The notes: generated from the sequence alone by a model not told the origin. DNA of 64,000 bases from Corynebacterium vitaeruminis (GCF_001054325.1 NZ_JVVM01000020.1:1-64000), one strand, 5' to 3'. Shown: positions 9,091 to 18,045, counted from the stretch's first letter. Translations and numbers: made by a program.

Positions 9091-10527
9091 ATGTCCTTCA
9101 AAACTCCCGAGGAAGTAGCCGCGTATATCAAGGAAGAAGGCGTCGAATTCGTAGACGTCCGCTTCACGGATGTTCCCGGCACCGAGCAGCACTTCACCAT
9201 CCCAGCGTCCGCATTCGACGAGGATGCGATGGCTGAGGGGCTGGCATTCGACGGCTCTTCTGTTCGTGGTTTCACTTCCATCGACGAGTCCGACATGGCG
9301 CTGCTGCCTGACCTGAGCACCGCGCGCATTGACCCGTTCCGCAAGGCGAAGACCCTGAATGTCAAGTTCTTCGTCCACGATCCGTTTACCCTCGAGCCGT
9401 TCTCCCGCGACCCGCGCAACGTCGCAAAAAAGGCAGAGGAATACCTCATCTCTACCGGCATCGCCGACACCTGCTTCTTCGGTGCTGAGGCAGAGTTTTA
9501 CGTCTTCGACAACGTCAAGTTCGAGACCGACACCAACCGCGGCTTCTACGAAGTTGATTCCGTCGAAGGTTGGTGGAACCGCGGCAAGGATGAGAACCCG
9601 GACGGATCTGCAAACCTGGGCTACAAGACCCGCCTGAAGGGCGGCTACTTCCCGGTCGCCCCGTACGACCACTACCAGGACCTCCGCGACAAGATGTGCC
9701 TTAAGCTCGCCGACGCAGGCTTCGAGCTGGAGCGCGCTCACCACGAGGTCGGCACCGGTGGCCAGCAGGAGATCAACTACAAGTTCAACACGATGCTGCA
9801 CGCTGCAGACGACCTGCAGTCCTTCAAGTACATCATCAAGAACACCGCCTGGGAAGAGGGCAAGTCGGTCACCTTCATGCCGAAGCCGCTGGCTGGCGAC
9901 AACGGCTCGGGTATGCACGCCCACCAGTCTCTGTGGAAGGACGGCAAGCCGCTGTTCCACGATGAGGCCGGTTACGCGGGCCTGTCCGATATCGCTCGCT
10001 GGTACATCGGCGGTATCCTGCACCACGCAGGCGCCGTGCTAGCTTTCACCAACCCGACCCTGAACTCCTACCACCGCCTGGTCAAGGGCTTCGAGGCTCC
10101 AATCAACCTGGTCTACTCGCAGCGTAACCGCTCCGCTGCTGTGCGCATTCCAATCACCGGCTCCAACCCGAAGGCAAAGCGCATCGAGTTCCGCGCTCCA
10201 GACCCATCCGGCAACCCGTACCTGGGCTTCGCCGCCATGATGATGGCCGGTCTGGACGGCATTAAGAACCGCATTGAGCCGCACGCTCCGGTCGACAAGG
10301 ATCTCTACGAGCTCCCACCAGAGGAGGCCGCAGACATCCCACAGGCTCCGACCTCTCTCGAGGCTGCACTTGAAGCCCTGCGCAACGACCACGAGTTCCT
10401 ACTCGAAGGCGATGTCTTCACCGAGGACCTCATCCAGACCTACATCGACTTCAAGTACGAAAACGAGATCGAGCCGGTTCGCCTCCGCCCGACTCCGCAG
10501 GAATACGAAATGTACTACGACTGCTAA
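9091..10527 (+). CDS. glnA: Glutamine synthetase, type I
   Basis: It makes glutamine from glutamate, ammonia and ATP as a cytoplasmic dodecamer. Visible motifs: the beta-grasp start ([18 protein letters not shown]), [11 protein letters not shown] with metal ligands, the ATP-binding [16 protein letters not shown], and the adenylylation loop DLYELPPEE. The loop holds the tyrosine modified by GlnE, encoded about 24 kb away. The ATG at 9091 is preceded by AAGGAG; longer in-frame readings lack this. Length 478 aa, normal for the family. It is monocistronic (strong terminator at 10621). A very similar paralog lies 2.4 kb downstream. Confidence 0.96.
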   Translation: MSFKTPEEVAAYIKEEGVEFVDVRFTDVPGTEQHFTIPASAFDEDAMAEGLAFDGSSVRGFTSIDESDMALLPDLSTARIDPFRKAKTLNVKFFVHDPFTLEPFSRDPRNVAKKAEEYLISTGIADTCFFGAEAEFYVFDNVKFETDTNRGFYEVDSVEGWWNRGKDENPDGSANLGYKTRLKGGYFPVAPYDHYQDLRDKMCLKLADAGFELERAHHEVGTGGQQEINYKFNTMLHAADDLQSFKYIIKNTAWEEGKSVTFMPKPLAGDNGSGMHAHQSLWKDGKPLFHDEAGYAGLSDIARWYIGGILHHAGAVLAFTNPTLNSYHRLVKGFEAPINLVYSQRNRSAAVRIPITGSNPKAKRIEFRAPDPSGNPYLGFAAMMMAGLDGIKNRIEPHAPVDKDLYELPPEEAADIPQAPTSLEAALEALRNDHEFLLEGDVFTEDLIQTYIDFKYENEIEPVRLRPTPQEYEMYYDC

Positions 10528-10533
10528 AGTTTT

Positions 10534-10545
10534 CGCTTTACGACG
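10534..10545 (-). promoter_or_regulatory. Recurrent 12-mer CGTCGTAAAGCG, copy 3 (minus strand)
   Basis: An exact reverse-complement copy starting 7 nt after the glnA stop codon and before its terminator. Confidence 0.5.
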
Positions 10546-10620
10546 GCCGCAGCGAGCAGTCACTCCCCTGCTCCTAGTGGCTACCTAGTGGCTGCCCAGC
10601 GACCTTGAAGTGAATACCCA

Positions 10621-10665
10621 AAAACCGTCTGACCACAGCTCATTGTGGTCAGACGGTTTTTCGTT
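10621..10665 (+). terminator. Terminator after glnA
   Basis: A perfect 17-bp stem (AAAACCGTCTGACCACA with its complement) and a 6-nt loop, with A-rich and T-rich flanks. It could stop transcription from either side. Confidence 0.9.
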
Positions 10666-10864
10666 GCGGCCATGCTGGCTGCGGGTGCCTGGGCCCGCAT
10701 ACGCGCGTATGTGAGCACGAATTTGTGCGCGGTTCCTGGCCGCTTCCCTGAACAGAACCATGCACCACCGCAAAAGGGCCACACCTCCTGCACGAGTAGA
10801 GTCGCACCCTCTCCTCCCCAGTCTTATCGATGCAATATTCACTGGTCGATGCGCTATAGCGTGG

Positions 10865-11009
10865 CCATAAGTGAACAGCGCATCGACAAGTGACTGGGTG
10901 GGGAGAATACCGTGCGCATAAGAGCCGGAAAGTCGTCGATAGATGACGAAAATATCGTCGACAAGTGAAGGAAAATCATCCATAAGTGCCAGAAAACTGG
11001 CCATAAGTG
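10865..11009. repeat. Imperfect 21-bp tandem repeat array
   Basis: Units end in CCATAAGTG or CGACAAGTG (or variants) at 10865, 10884, 10916, 10937, 10959, 10980 and 11001. The last five are 21-22 bp apart and the first pair 19 bp apart. On the minus strand a unit reads roughly CACTTRTSGAYGATTTTCC. No gene is supported across it. The period equals two helical turns, so all copies would face the same side of the DNA. Confidence 0.75.
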
Positions 11010-11573
11010 CGAGGGGGCACTAGGGACAACGCGGGGGACGGATGCGAGGGGGCTGCCACCAAGGGTGGATGGGGCATGCTGCGAAGGTAGGATGCCAGGC
11101 AATCACGCCCGTTGAACCAGAAATGTGTCGCAGATTAATGACATGTGACAAATTTCATAAACTTTGATGCGCGGGGGGATAATTCACTCAGCGGTAATCG
11201 TTCTCAATACGAATCAATTGTGCATGTCGAAGCCGTTATTACGACTGGCTTATTGATGCAAAAAGGTTGTGTCGCTGAGGCCGTCGTAAAGCGCGAATGG
11301 CACGCCCGAAATTGCATGAAAATAACTATTTGGCCGTACACCGAAGTGGTTCTTCCGTATGGTTAAACAACATAGCCCTCGGAAATTGGCGTTAGCGCAC
11401 CAGCCTAAAACGCCCTGTGGACAGGGCGTGGCTTGACTTGCGGCTCGTGAGAGCTGTCGGGGAGAGACCGCGCCGAGGCATTTGATTGATTCTGGAGAGC
11501 ATGCATCTGGAATTTCTTAAGCACAGCCGCCGCACATGGTGGCCGATGAATATTAAGAAGGATTTGAGCATTC
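11010..11573. other. Non-coding region before the cyclodeaminase gene
   Basis: It holds recurrent-motif copy 4 (11282-11293) and a perfect palindromic hairpin ACGCCCTGTGGACAGGGCGT (11410-11429). The ribosome-binding site AAGAAGGA (11555-11562) belongs to the next gene. The short open frame at 11145-11366 shows no coding character. Confidence 0.5.
11282..11293 (+). promoter_or_regulatory. Recurrent 12-mer CGTCGTAAAGCG, copy 4
   Basis: An exact copy about 290 nt before the ornithine cyclodeaminase-family gene. Confidence 0.5.
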
Positions 11574-12746
11574 TTGACTAACGAAAACGCTGCCAACCCA
11601 GAAAACTCAACCCGCATTGATTTTCTCTACCTCAGCGAACCCGACATGGTAGAAGCTGGCGTCACGGACTTCGGCAAGTGCGTTGAGACCATGGAAGAAA
11701 CCCTGATTCTGCTGGCCGACGGCGACTACCGCATGGCTGGCGCTTCCGCTAACTCCCACGGCGCCCAGATCAACTTCCCGGATAACCCAATCCACGAGGG
11801 CATGCCTGCAAATGGTCCGGACCGCCGTTTTATGGCAATGCCGGCTTACCTCGGTGGCCGCTTCAATGGCGCGGGTGTGAAGTGGTACGGATCCAACGCT
11901 GATAACCGCCAGAACGACCTGCCACGTTCGATTCACCTGTTCATCCTCAACGATGCAATTACGGGTGCACCGAAGGCTGTCATGTCGGCAAACCTCCTTT
12001 CGGCATACCGCACTGGCGCTGTCCCGGGTGTCGGAGTCAAGCACCTGGCCGTCGAAGATGCCGAGGTCGTTGGCATCATTGGCCCGGGTGTTATGAGCCG
12101 CACCATTCTCGGCTCGGCCATCTCGCAGCGTCCAAGCATTAAGAAGGTCAAGGTCAAGGGCCGTTCCCAGGCTTCGACTCAGAAGGCTGTCGATTGGATC
12201 AAGAACGAGTTCCCGCAGCTGGAAGAGGTCCGCATCGTCGAGACCGAAGAAGAAGCAATCCGCGACTCCGACATCCTCATCGCCGGCACCTCGACTTCCT
12301 CCGATGGCCCGTCCGGTTTCCCGTACTTCAAGAAGGAGTACTTGAAGCCCGGCGCACTACTGCTCATGCCGGCCGCTGCACGCCTCGACGACGACTTCGT
12401 GCGTTCCGACGACTGCAACCTCGTCGTTGACTACACCGGCCTGTACGAAGAGTGGTTCAACGAAAACGGCCCGGACGTGACCTACGAACGCCTGCTCGGT
12501 ATTCCGGGTAACCGCTGGTGGGACATGAAGGAAGAGGGCACCCTGCCCGCCGAGAAGCTTGTCAACATCGGTGACATCGCTTCCGGCAAGGCTCCGGGCC
12601 GCGAGAACGACGAGCAGATTTTCTGCTACTCCATCGGCGGTATGCCGGTCGAGGACGTTGCTTGGGCTACCGATGTCTACGACAACGCCCTGGATAAGGG
12701 CATCGGCACCAAGCTGAACCTGTGGGACGTTCCGCTGCTGAAGTAA
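11574..12746 (+). CDS. Ornithine cyclodeaminase/mu-crystallin family protein
   Basis: An NAD(P)-dependent enzyme family acting on amino or imino acids. The Rossmann fold carries VVGIIGPGVMSRTILG (about residues 165-180), followed by KVKVKGRSQAS and LIAGTSTSSDGPSGFP. The 390-aa length is longer than classical ornithine cyclodeaminase (about 330-350) because of extensions, for example an N-terminal segment and SHGAQINFPDNP. I recall similar proteins being annotated as tyramine oxidase subunit B, but cannot test this. The start is TTG at 11574, 11 nt after AAGAAGGA. It lies between two glutamine synthetase paralogs, which hints at amine or amino-acid nitrogen metabolism; the substrate is unknown. 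Confidence 0.8.
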   Translation: MTNENAANPENSTRIDFLYLSEPDMVEAGVTDFGKCVETMEETLILLADGDYRMAGASANSHGAQINFPDNPIHEGMPANGPDRRFMAMPAYLGGRFNGAGVKWYGSNADNRQNDLPRSIHLFILNDAITGAPKAVMSANLLSAYRTGAVPGVGVKHLAVEDAEVVGIIGPGVMSRTILGSAISQRPSIKKVKVKGRSQASTQKAVDWIKNEFPQLEEVRIVETEEEAIRDSDILIAGTSTSSDGPSGFPYFKKEYLKPGALLLMPAAARLDDDFVRSDDCNLVVDYTGLYEEWFNENGPDVTYERLLGIPGNRWWDMKEEGTLPAEKLVNIGDIASGKAPGRENDEQIFCYSIGGMPVEDVAWATDVYDNALDKGIGTKLNLWDVPLLK

Positions 12747-12899
12747 CTAACGCGGTCCGAGGGGCTCGATTAACACTTAGTTCGAGCCCACCTCAAAACT
12801 CCGCCACACCAAAACCACACAATTTCATAGTGACCAGCAAGTTCGACAAGACGACCAACAAGCTCAACAAGCTAGACGCGAAGTAGGCGAATTTTACCA

Positions 12900-14357
12900 A
12901 TGGGTAAGTTCAAACCCAGCAGTGACCAGACAACTCCGGAAGGAATCCAACGATTCATCCGGGACAATGACATCCGCTGGGTAGACGTCCAGTTCACCGA
13001 CGTTCCCGGCATTGAACAGCACCTGACTGTTCCGGTATCCGAGTTTGATGAGGACTCCGCTTATGAGGGCCTCGCATTCGACGGATCGTCCATTGCGGGT
13101 TACACCTCGGTGGATAACTCCGACATGATGCTGCTGCCCGACCTGGACACAGCTTTCATCGACCCGTTCCGCAAGTCGAAGACGCTGAACATGAAGTTCT
13201 TCGTCCACGACCCGCACACCCGCGAGCCGTTTAGCCGCGACCCGCGCAATATTGCCCGCAAGGCCGAGAACTACCTGAACGAGCTGGGCTTCGCCGATAC
13301 TTGTAACTTCGGCGCCGAAGCAGAGTTCTACATCTTCGACTCTGTCCGCTACGACTCCACCTCGAATAAGTCCTTCCACGAGGTTGACTCGGTTGAGGGC
13401 TGGTGGAACTCCGGTGTGAAGGTCAACCCGGACGGATCGCGCAACCTGGGCCACAAAGTGCGTACCAAGGGTGGCTACTTCCCTACCGCTCCGTACGACC
13501 ACATGCAGGATCTCCGTGACGAAATCGGTGAGCACCTGCAAGATGTTGGCTTCCATGTTGAGCGCTCCCACCACGAGATGGGCTCGGGTGGTCAGCAGGA
13601 GATTAACTACCGTTTCAATACCCTGCTGCACGCCGCCGATGACATGCAGACCTTCAAGTACGTGGTGAAGAACACCGCCAAGTTCAACCAGAAGTCGGCC
13701 ACCTTCATGCCGAAGCCGCTGGCTGGCGATGGTGGTTCTGGCATGCACATTCACCAGTCGCTGTGGAAGGATGGCAAGCCGCTGTTCCACGATGAAAACG
13801 GCTACGGTGGTCTGTCGGACATGGCGCGCTACTACATCGGCGGCATCTTGAAGCACGCCGGTGCAGTCCTGGCATTCACCAACCCGACGATGAACAGCTA
13901 CCACCGTCTGGTTCCAGGATTCGAAGCTCCCGTGAACCTGGTCTACAGCCAGGAGAACCGCTCGGCTGCCATCCGTATCCCGATTACCGGCGCAAACCCG
14001 AAGGCTAAGCGCATCGAATTCCGCGCTCCGGACCCATCGGGCAACCCATACTTGGCTTTCACCGCCGCAATGATGGCTGGTCTCGACGGCATCAAGAATC
14101 GCATCGAGCCGGGCAAGCCGATTGACAAGGACCTCTACGAGCTACCGCCAGAGGAACTCAAGCACGTTCCCACCGTCCCGCATTCGCTGGAGGGTGCGCT
14201 TAATGAACTGGAGGAGGACCACGAGTTCCTGCTCGCCGGTGATGTCTTCACCCAGGATCTCATCGACGCGCATATCCGCTACAAGTTCGAGCAGGAGATC
14301 ATGCCGGCTCGTCTGCGCCCGACGACGCAGGAGTTCGAGCTCTACTACGACTGCTAG
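12900..14357 (+). CDS. Second type I glutamine synthetase, close GlnA paralog
   Basis: 485 aa, with most residues identical by eye to the upstream GlnA along the whole length. It keeps [27 protein letters not shown], the [12 protein letters not shown] region and DLYELPPEE with the adenylylatable tyrosine. Nothing needed for ordinary glutamine synthesis is visibly missing, so it is probably a true glutamine synthetase rather than a gamma-glutamylamine synthetase. It begins with an extra hydrophilic leader ([15 protein letters not shown]). No good ribosome-binding site precedes the ATG at 12900. A tandem duplication interrupted by the cyclodeaminase gene is the simplest origin. Confidence 0.9.
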   Translation: MGKFKPSSDQTTPEGIQRFIRDNDIRWVDVQFTDVPGIEQHLTVPVSEFDEDSAYEGLAFDGSSIAGYTSVDNSDMMLLPDLDTAFIDPFRKSKTLNMKFFVHDPHTREPFSRDPRNIARKAENYLNELGFADTCNFGAEAEFYIFDSVRYDSTSNKSFHEVDSVEGWWNSGVKVNPDGSRNLGHKVRTKGGYFPTAPYDHMQDLRDEIGEHLQDVGFHVERSHHEMGSGGQQEINYRFNTLLHAADDMQTFKYVVKNTAKFNQKSATFMPKPLAGDGGSGMHIHQSLWKDGKPLFHDENGYGGLSDMARYYIGGILKHAGAVLAFTNPTMNSYHRLVPGFEAPVNLVYSQENRSAAIRIPITGANPKAKRIEFRAPDPSGNPYLAFTAAMMAGLDGIKNRIEPGKPIDKDLYELPPEELKHVPTVPHSLEGALNELEEDHEFLLAGDVFTQDLIDAHIRYKFEQEIMPARLRPTTQEFELYYDC

Positions 14358-14392
14358 TTCGCGCCCAGTAAAGCTCGCTTGACGACGCCCAC

Positions 14393-14432
14393 ACCGCTAC
14401 CCCACCTAAAGATCTTGGGGTAGTGGTGTTTT
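14393..14432 (+). terminator. Terminator after the second glutamine synthetase gene
   Basis: The imperfect stem CACCGCTACCC...GGGTAGTGGTG is followed by TTTTCG. Confidence 0.7.
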
Positions 14433-14500
14433 CGTCGGTGCATGGTTCTTATCAGGCTCGCAGTAGAGCTAGCACTACTGCGAGCTACTCCGATCACAGC

Positions 14501-14506
14501 TACCCT
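14501..14506 (+). promoter_or_regulatory. -10 box, leaderless PspC gene
   Basis: TACCCT, then 8 nt, then the ATG at 14515. No ribosome-binding site. Confidence 0.6.
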
Positions 14507-14514
14507 TGATAGTT

Positions 14515-14709
14515 ATGAATAACAAGTCACTGACTCGTTCCACCAATAACAAGATGGTTGCCGGTGTGCTCGGTGGATTCGCTGAGTACTTCAACTGGGA
14601 TGCGACTCTGCTACGCGTTGTGTTTGTCGCATCTTTTCTGATGCCCGGACCGCAGTTTCTTCTCTACATCGCAGCATGGATTATCATGCCGAAGGACACT
14701 TACGTATAA
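14515..14709 (+). CDS. PspC domain protein, minimal
   Basis: A 64-aa inner-membrane protein consisting only of a PspC domain: basic start, MVAGVLGGFAEYFNWDATLLR, then a hydrophobic helix and LLYIAAWIIMPKD. PspC proteins are linked to phage-shock or envelope-stress signalling in other bacteria; no PspA or partner kinase is encoded nearby. The start at 14515 is fixed by the leaderless promoter. Confidence 0.85.
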   Translation: MNNKSLTRSTNNKMVAGVLGGFAEYFNWDATLLRVVFVASFLMPGPQFLLYIAAWIIMPKDTYV

Positions 14710-14868
14710 ACGCGACCTACCTAAATTTCCTTCATCCCAAGTTGCCCCAGATTCTGAGGTAAAAACAGAGTCTGGATTTTTATATTGCAAATGATGCTCT
14801 CCTAAGTGCGATTATCAGTGCGCCCTACTAGAGGAATTTGAATAGCCAAACCTTGGAGCATTTATCTA

Positions 14869-15153
14869 ATGAGTGACACCACTCCCGAGAAATCCACCAA
14901 GAAAATTTACCGCTCGCGCAATGACCGCCTCCTCGGAGGCGTCCTCGCAGGTATTGCGGAAAGCCAAGGCTGGGATACCACCTTCACACGCATGGTCTAT
15001 ATCATCCTCCCCTGCATCGGGTCCATGGTTGGCTGGGAAATCGGCGCAGGATTCCTGGCTCTTTACCTCTTGGCCTGGTTCGTACTGCCCGATGGCATGT
15101 ACACGCTTGACGACGATGCCCGCGACGGCCAGCTCCACCGGGAAAACAAATAA
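14869..15153 (+). CDS. PspC domain protein
   Basis: 94 aa: KIYRSRNDRLLGGVLAGIAESQGWD, a membrane segment around residues 42-65, then LLAWFVLPDG and an acidic tail. Same family as the preceding gene but with an N-terminal extension and a different tail. The ribosome-binding site TTGGAG lies before the ATG. Separated by 159 nt from the first pspC-like gene, so probably transcribed on its own. Confidence 0.85.
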   Translation: MSDTTPEKSTKKIYRSRNDRLLGGVLAGIAESQGWDTTFTRMVYIILPCIGSMVGWEIGAGFLALYLLAWFVLPDGMYTLDDDARDGQLHRENK

Positions 15154-15471
15154 GCAATAAACGTCAAGCTTAATAAGATTGATATCTTTCCGTTACGTGC
15201 AACGCTCTCACCAGCACTATTCCAATTTCGTAACCATGCAAATTAGGTAACAAACAGTGAACAAAGTGACAGTTTCCCAGCATTTGACTTGCACAAGCCC
15301 CAGAATTCCCTAATGTCTCTTCTGTACGGCTTTTAAGTCGCAACTTCTTCTTCCATTGCCTGATATTCAAAAGACTTGTCAAGTTTCTCATTGAATTTCA
15401 ATCAGGCAATAGCGGAAGATTCCACTAATTGAATAAGTAACTTAGTTAGTTCTAAAGAAAGTGGTTTTGTA
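15154..15471. other. AT-rich non-coding region before the lipoprotein gene
   Basis: About 320 nt without a supported gene. The last 60 nt are AT-rich and carry the ribosome-binding site AAAGAAAGTGG. Confidence 0.45.
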
Positions 15472-16098
15472 ATGCAGAACAAGAAGATGACCCGTATCGC
15501 TACCGCAATCGTTGGCTCCGCTGCTCTTCTCGGTGGCCTGGCTGCCTGTTCCTCCGATGACGCACAGGATGCTGCTAACAACGCCAAGGATGAGGCCGGT
15601 CAGGTAGCAACCGATGCCACCGACAAGGCTGGCGACGCCATGAACGACGCCAAGGACAAGGCTGGCGATGCTGCCGACGGTGCTAAGGACAAGGCTAACG
15701 AGGCTCTGGACGGTCTGGGTCTGGGCGACGCCGCTGGCGATGACGTGGCAGAGGGCGATCTTCCTGAGTCCATTACTGAGGCAGCTTCTTCCTTCACCTC
15801 CCCGTACAACTCTGAGGCTGGCGAATTCAAGTCCGCTAAGAAGGTCGGCGACGCAGTTGCCGCTGAGTACGAGAACGTCACCTTCGTTGAGTCCCCGGAG
15901 ACTAATGGTGCACAGCCACTAATCGGTAAGATTCGCGAGACCTGGGTTGCCGACGGTGCACTGGAGAACGAGATTGGTCTGCCGACCGCTCCGGAGTCCG
16001 AGATTGAAAACGGCTGGGAGCAGCCGTTCACCAAGGGCACCATGAAGTGGACCTCTGAGGATGGCCAGAACTACACCGACTCTTACGAGAACAAGTAG
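15472..16098 (+). CDS. Secreted lipoprotein with LEA-like 11-residue repeats and an LGFP motif
   Basis: 208 aa. A type II signal peptide ends in the lipobox GGLAAC, with the lipidated cysteine at residue 26. Residues about 45-78 are three tandem 11-residue repeats (DATDKAGDAMN, DAKDKAGDAAD, GAKDKANEALD), resembling the amphipathic repeats of group 3 LEA proteins. The C-terminal half contains an LGFP-type repeat (ENEIGLPTAP...GWEQPFTKGTMKW), a motif thought to anchor proteins to the cell wall in mycolata. Likely an abundant envelope protein bridging membrane and wall (inference). Its own terminator follows at 16122. Confidence 0.85.
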   Translation: MQNKKMTRIATAIVGSAALLGGLAACSSDDAQDAANNAKDEAGQVATDATDKAGDAMNDAKDKAGDAADGAKDKANEALDGLGLGDAAGDDVAEGDLPESITEAASSFTSPYNSEAGEFKSAKKVGDAVAAEYENVTFVESPETNGAQPLIGKIRETWVADGALENEIGLPTAPESEIENGWEQPFTKGTMKWTSEDGQNYTDSYENK

Positions 16099-16121
16099 TT
16101 CTACACGAACCGGTAGATTTT

Positions 16122-16150
16122 GAGCGTGCCTGGCGGCACGCTCTTTTTCT
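16122..16150 (+). terminator. Terminator after the lipoprotein gene
   Basis: Stem GAGCGTGCC/GGCACGCTC with a 4-nt loop and a TTTTTC tract. Confidence 0.88.
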
Positions 16151-16179
16151 TTGCCCTGGGCTGTCACATTCCATCTCGT

Positions 16180-16797
16180 CTAGCTAAAGACGCCAGAGAC
16201 CCCACGCCTGTGTGCGCCGACAATGTTAATATCAACAATCCCCACGGCAGCCATTGATGCAAAGACCGTAGTGGGGCCTACGAACTTAAAACCAGCTTTC
16301 TTCAATGCCTTGGCAAGCGCCTTGGATTCTTCGGAAAAGCTGGGCACCTCTTCGACGGAACGTGGCTCCGGAGACTTCTCCGGTTTAAACGACCACATCA
16401 GGTCGGCTAAGCCACCGTGCTCACGCAGAGCAATAGTCGCCGCGGCGTTGTTGATTACCGCAGTGATCTTCCTGCGGTTTCGTATAATGCGTTCATCATT
16501 CATCAGCCGTTCGACATCGTCATCGTCGAAGTCAGCAACCGCATCGGGGTCGAAGTTCGCGAAGGCTTCCTGAAACGCGGGCCGCTTCTTTAGAACTGTC
16601 TCCCACGACAGCCCCGCCTGAAATACTTCCAGGCTGAGCCGTTCGTACAGCCCTTGCTCATCACGCACCGGCATCCCCCACTCAGTGTCGTAGTAGTCTC
16701 TCAGCAGCTCGCTGTGAGCTGCCCAAGCAGGTCGAGCCAATCCATCCTCGCCGATGATGAGCCCGTTGTTTTCCGTGTAGTCCGATCCAATTTTCAT
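16180..16797 (-). CDS. tag: DNA-3-methyladenine glycosylase I
   Basis: It removes 3-methyladenine from alkylated DNA in base excision repair. Family motifs: a YYDTEWGMPVRDEQGLYE start, EVFQAGLSWETVLKKRPAF, and KKAGFKFVGPTTVFASMAAVG near the end. The ATG at 16797 is chosen because GGAAAG precedes it at proper spacing; an in-frame TTG 12 nt upstream is less likely. The 205-aa length is normal. One of the usual C-terminal zinc-binding residues is not obvious to me, so metal binding is unclear. Confidence 0.92.
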   Translation of the reverse strand: MKIGSDYTENNGLIIGEDGLARPAWAAHSELLRDYYDTEWGMPVRDEQGLYERLSLEVFQAGLSWETVLKKRPAFQEAFANFDPDAVADFDDDDVERLMNDERIIRNRRKITAVINNAAATIALREHGGLADLMWSFKPEKSPEPRSVEEVPSFSEESKALAKALKKAGFKFVGPTTVFASMAAVGIVDINIVGAHRRGVSGVFS

Positions 16798-16865
16798 CAG
16801 TCTTTCCAATCCCCCAATTTCGGTTTGACTTAACTGAATGCCACAGCCGTACTTCGCTGCAGCGC

Positions 16866-17783
16866 TTAATCCTTGTGCTCACGCTGACGTCCAACCAGAG
16901 CACCATGCACCAGATCCAGTGTCGGCGTTTCCACTGACACCTTCTGCCCCATCCGGCGGATTGCGCCAATCTGGGCATCGAGCTCATTGGCAAGCCCTGC
17001 TGTGTAGTCGCGCTGCATCGACGAGGTGTTGTCGTAGCCCTGTGCATCAGTAAAGGCCAAGGTTCGTGGCACGATATCGTCCGGAAGCGCGACACCACAG
17101 GCGCGACCAACTGCTTCGGTTTCTTCAAACATCCGAGTCAGGCTGTCACGCATTTCCTCACGCAGGTAGCCGATCGGGCTATCAGCCAGGGCACCCAGGG
17201 CACCGAGGTTGGCCACGAACATCGCCTTTGCCCAGATATCGACCCAGATATCCGGCAGTTGCTCGCCTCCCAGTCCGGCTGCATGCAGCGCCTCGATAAC
17301 TTCCCCGACTAGGTCATTGGTGGAGCCATCAAATGTGCCGATGTTCAAACTCATCGGCCCAGGACGGAAAGTGACTTCCGCGGGGCCGGTGTGGATAAAG
17401 AAACCGCGGATAACGCCCGGGAACACCTTGTCCTCGCCGAAACGCTGTGCTGCCAAGTACGGGATTTCCACCGAGTTATGGGTGGTGATCACCGCCGCTC
17501 CGGCCGGAGCTTGCGGGAAGGGATCGTTGCCCGGCAGCGCCTTGGTCGCCGCAATCACAACATCGACATCGATGCCATCGGCGGTGAGTTCATCCCAGTT
17601 ATCAGCTGCCTTGACGGGGATAATGCTGCGCTCCCCGTGTTCGTCGATAAGCGTGAGCCCCACCTCACGGAGACGTGTCAGGGTCTCACCGCGGGCGAGA
17701 AAGACAACGTCATACCCCGCTTGCACAAGGCGACCACCAAACCAGCCACCGACAGCTCCTACACCTAAAATTCCGATTCTCAT
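16866..17783 (-). CDS. Ketopantoate reductase family protein (PanE/ApbA)
   Basis: An NADPH-dependent 2-dehydropantoate 2-reductase-like enzyme. It begins MRIGILGVGAVGGWFGGRLVQ, a complete Rossmann GxGxxG. The C-terminal helical domain contains DIWVDIWAKAMFVANLGALGAL, where the conserved lysine lies. The ATG at 17783 has AAGGTGT upstream; a longer reading adds only basic nonsense-like residues. 305 aa. With panB at 38.5 kb it could serve pantothenate synthesis, but many PanE homologs act on other 2-keto acids. Confidence 0.85.
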   Translation of the reverse strand: MRIGILGVGAVGGWFGGRLVQAGYDVVFLARGETLTRLREVGLTLIDEHGERSIIPVKAADNWDELTADGIDVDVVIAATKALPGNDPFPQAPAGAAVITTHNSVEIPYLAAQRFGEDKVFPGVIRGFFIHTGPAEVTFRPGPMSLNIGTFDGSTNDLVGEVIEALHAAGLGGEQLPDIWVDIWAKAMFVANLGALGALADSPIGYLREEMRDSLTRMFEETEAVGRACGVALPDDIVPRTLAFTDAQGYDNTSSMQRDYTAGLANELDAQIGAIRRMGQKVSVETPTLDLVHGALVGRQREHKD

Positions 17784-17904
17784 AGCTGACACCTTACGAC
17801 TTCTGCGTCGAGAGCGAAGGTGATTGCACACGGTTGTCCACAGGAAATCTGAGCTATCCCCAAATGTGAAATTTGAGCTTGAATTACTCCCTTGCCAAAA
17901 CTAT

Positions 17905-17915
17905 GTAAAGCGGAG
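17905..17915 (+). promoter_or_regulatory. GTAAAGCGGAG, partial match to the recurrent 12-mer
   Basis: An 11-mer identical to part of the aceE upstream copy (52779-52789), located 30 nt before the antiterminator leader of the PTS cluster. Confidence 0.35.
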
Positions 17916-17943
17916 TAGGGTCAAAATTAATAGATATCAACCC

Positions 17944-18006
17944 AGGGTTGTTACTCTTTTGAGGCAAGACCTGAGGCCCACAGTTCGTGGTGCCTCGGGT
18001 CTTTTT
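17944..18006 (+). promoter_or_regulatory. LicT/SacY-type RNA antiterminator overlapping a terminator
   Basis: The sequence GGGTTGTTACTCTTTTGAGG (17945-17964), continuing into CAAGACC, has the conserved bipartite form of a ribonucleic antiterminator. It overlaps the 5' arm of an intrinsic terminator: stem GACCTGAGGC (17968-17977) with GCCTCGGGTC (17992-18001), then CTTTTT. When the LicT-type protein encoded downstream binds the first hairpin, the terminator cannot form and bglF is transcribed. This is the known mechanism for beta-glucoside PTS operons. Confidence 0.88.
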
Positions 18007-18045
18007 GCGTTTAACGGCCCTGTTCTACCGTGAAAGAAGGTCACG

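Noticed and set aside
9076-10026. 316-codon frame antisense to glnA, and its counterpart at 12894-13904
   Set aside because: Both are shadows of the two glutamine synthetase genes; their similarity to each other simply mirrors the paralogs.
10865-11009. CRISPR array
   Set aside because: Repeats are short, imperfect and have no unique spacers of constant size; no cas gene is present.
10585-11102. Two minus-strand frames encoding FPSLVDD-like heptad peptides
   Set aside because: The peptide repeats are only the translation of the 21-bp DNA repeats; one frame also crosses the glnA terminator.
11145-11366. 73-codon frame upstream of the cyclodeaminase gene
   Set aside because: No ribosome-binding site, atypical composition, and it contains the recurrent 12-mer; more likely control region.
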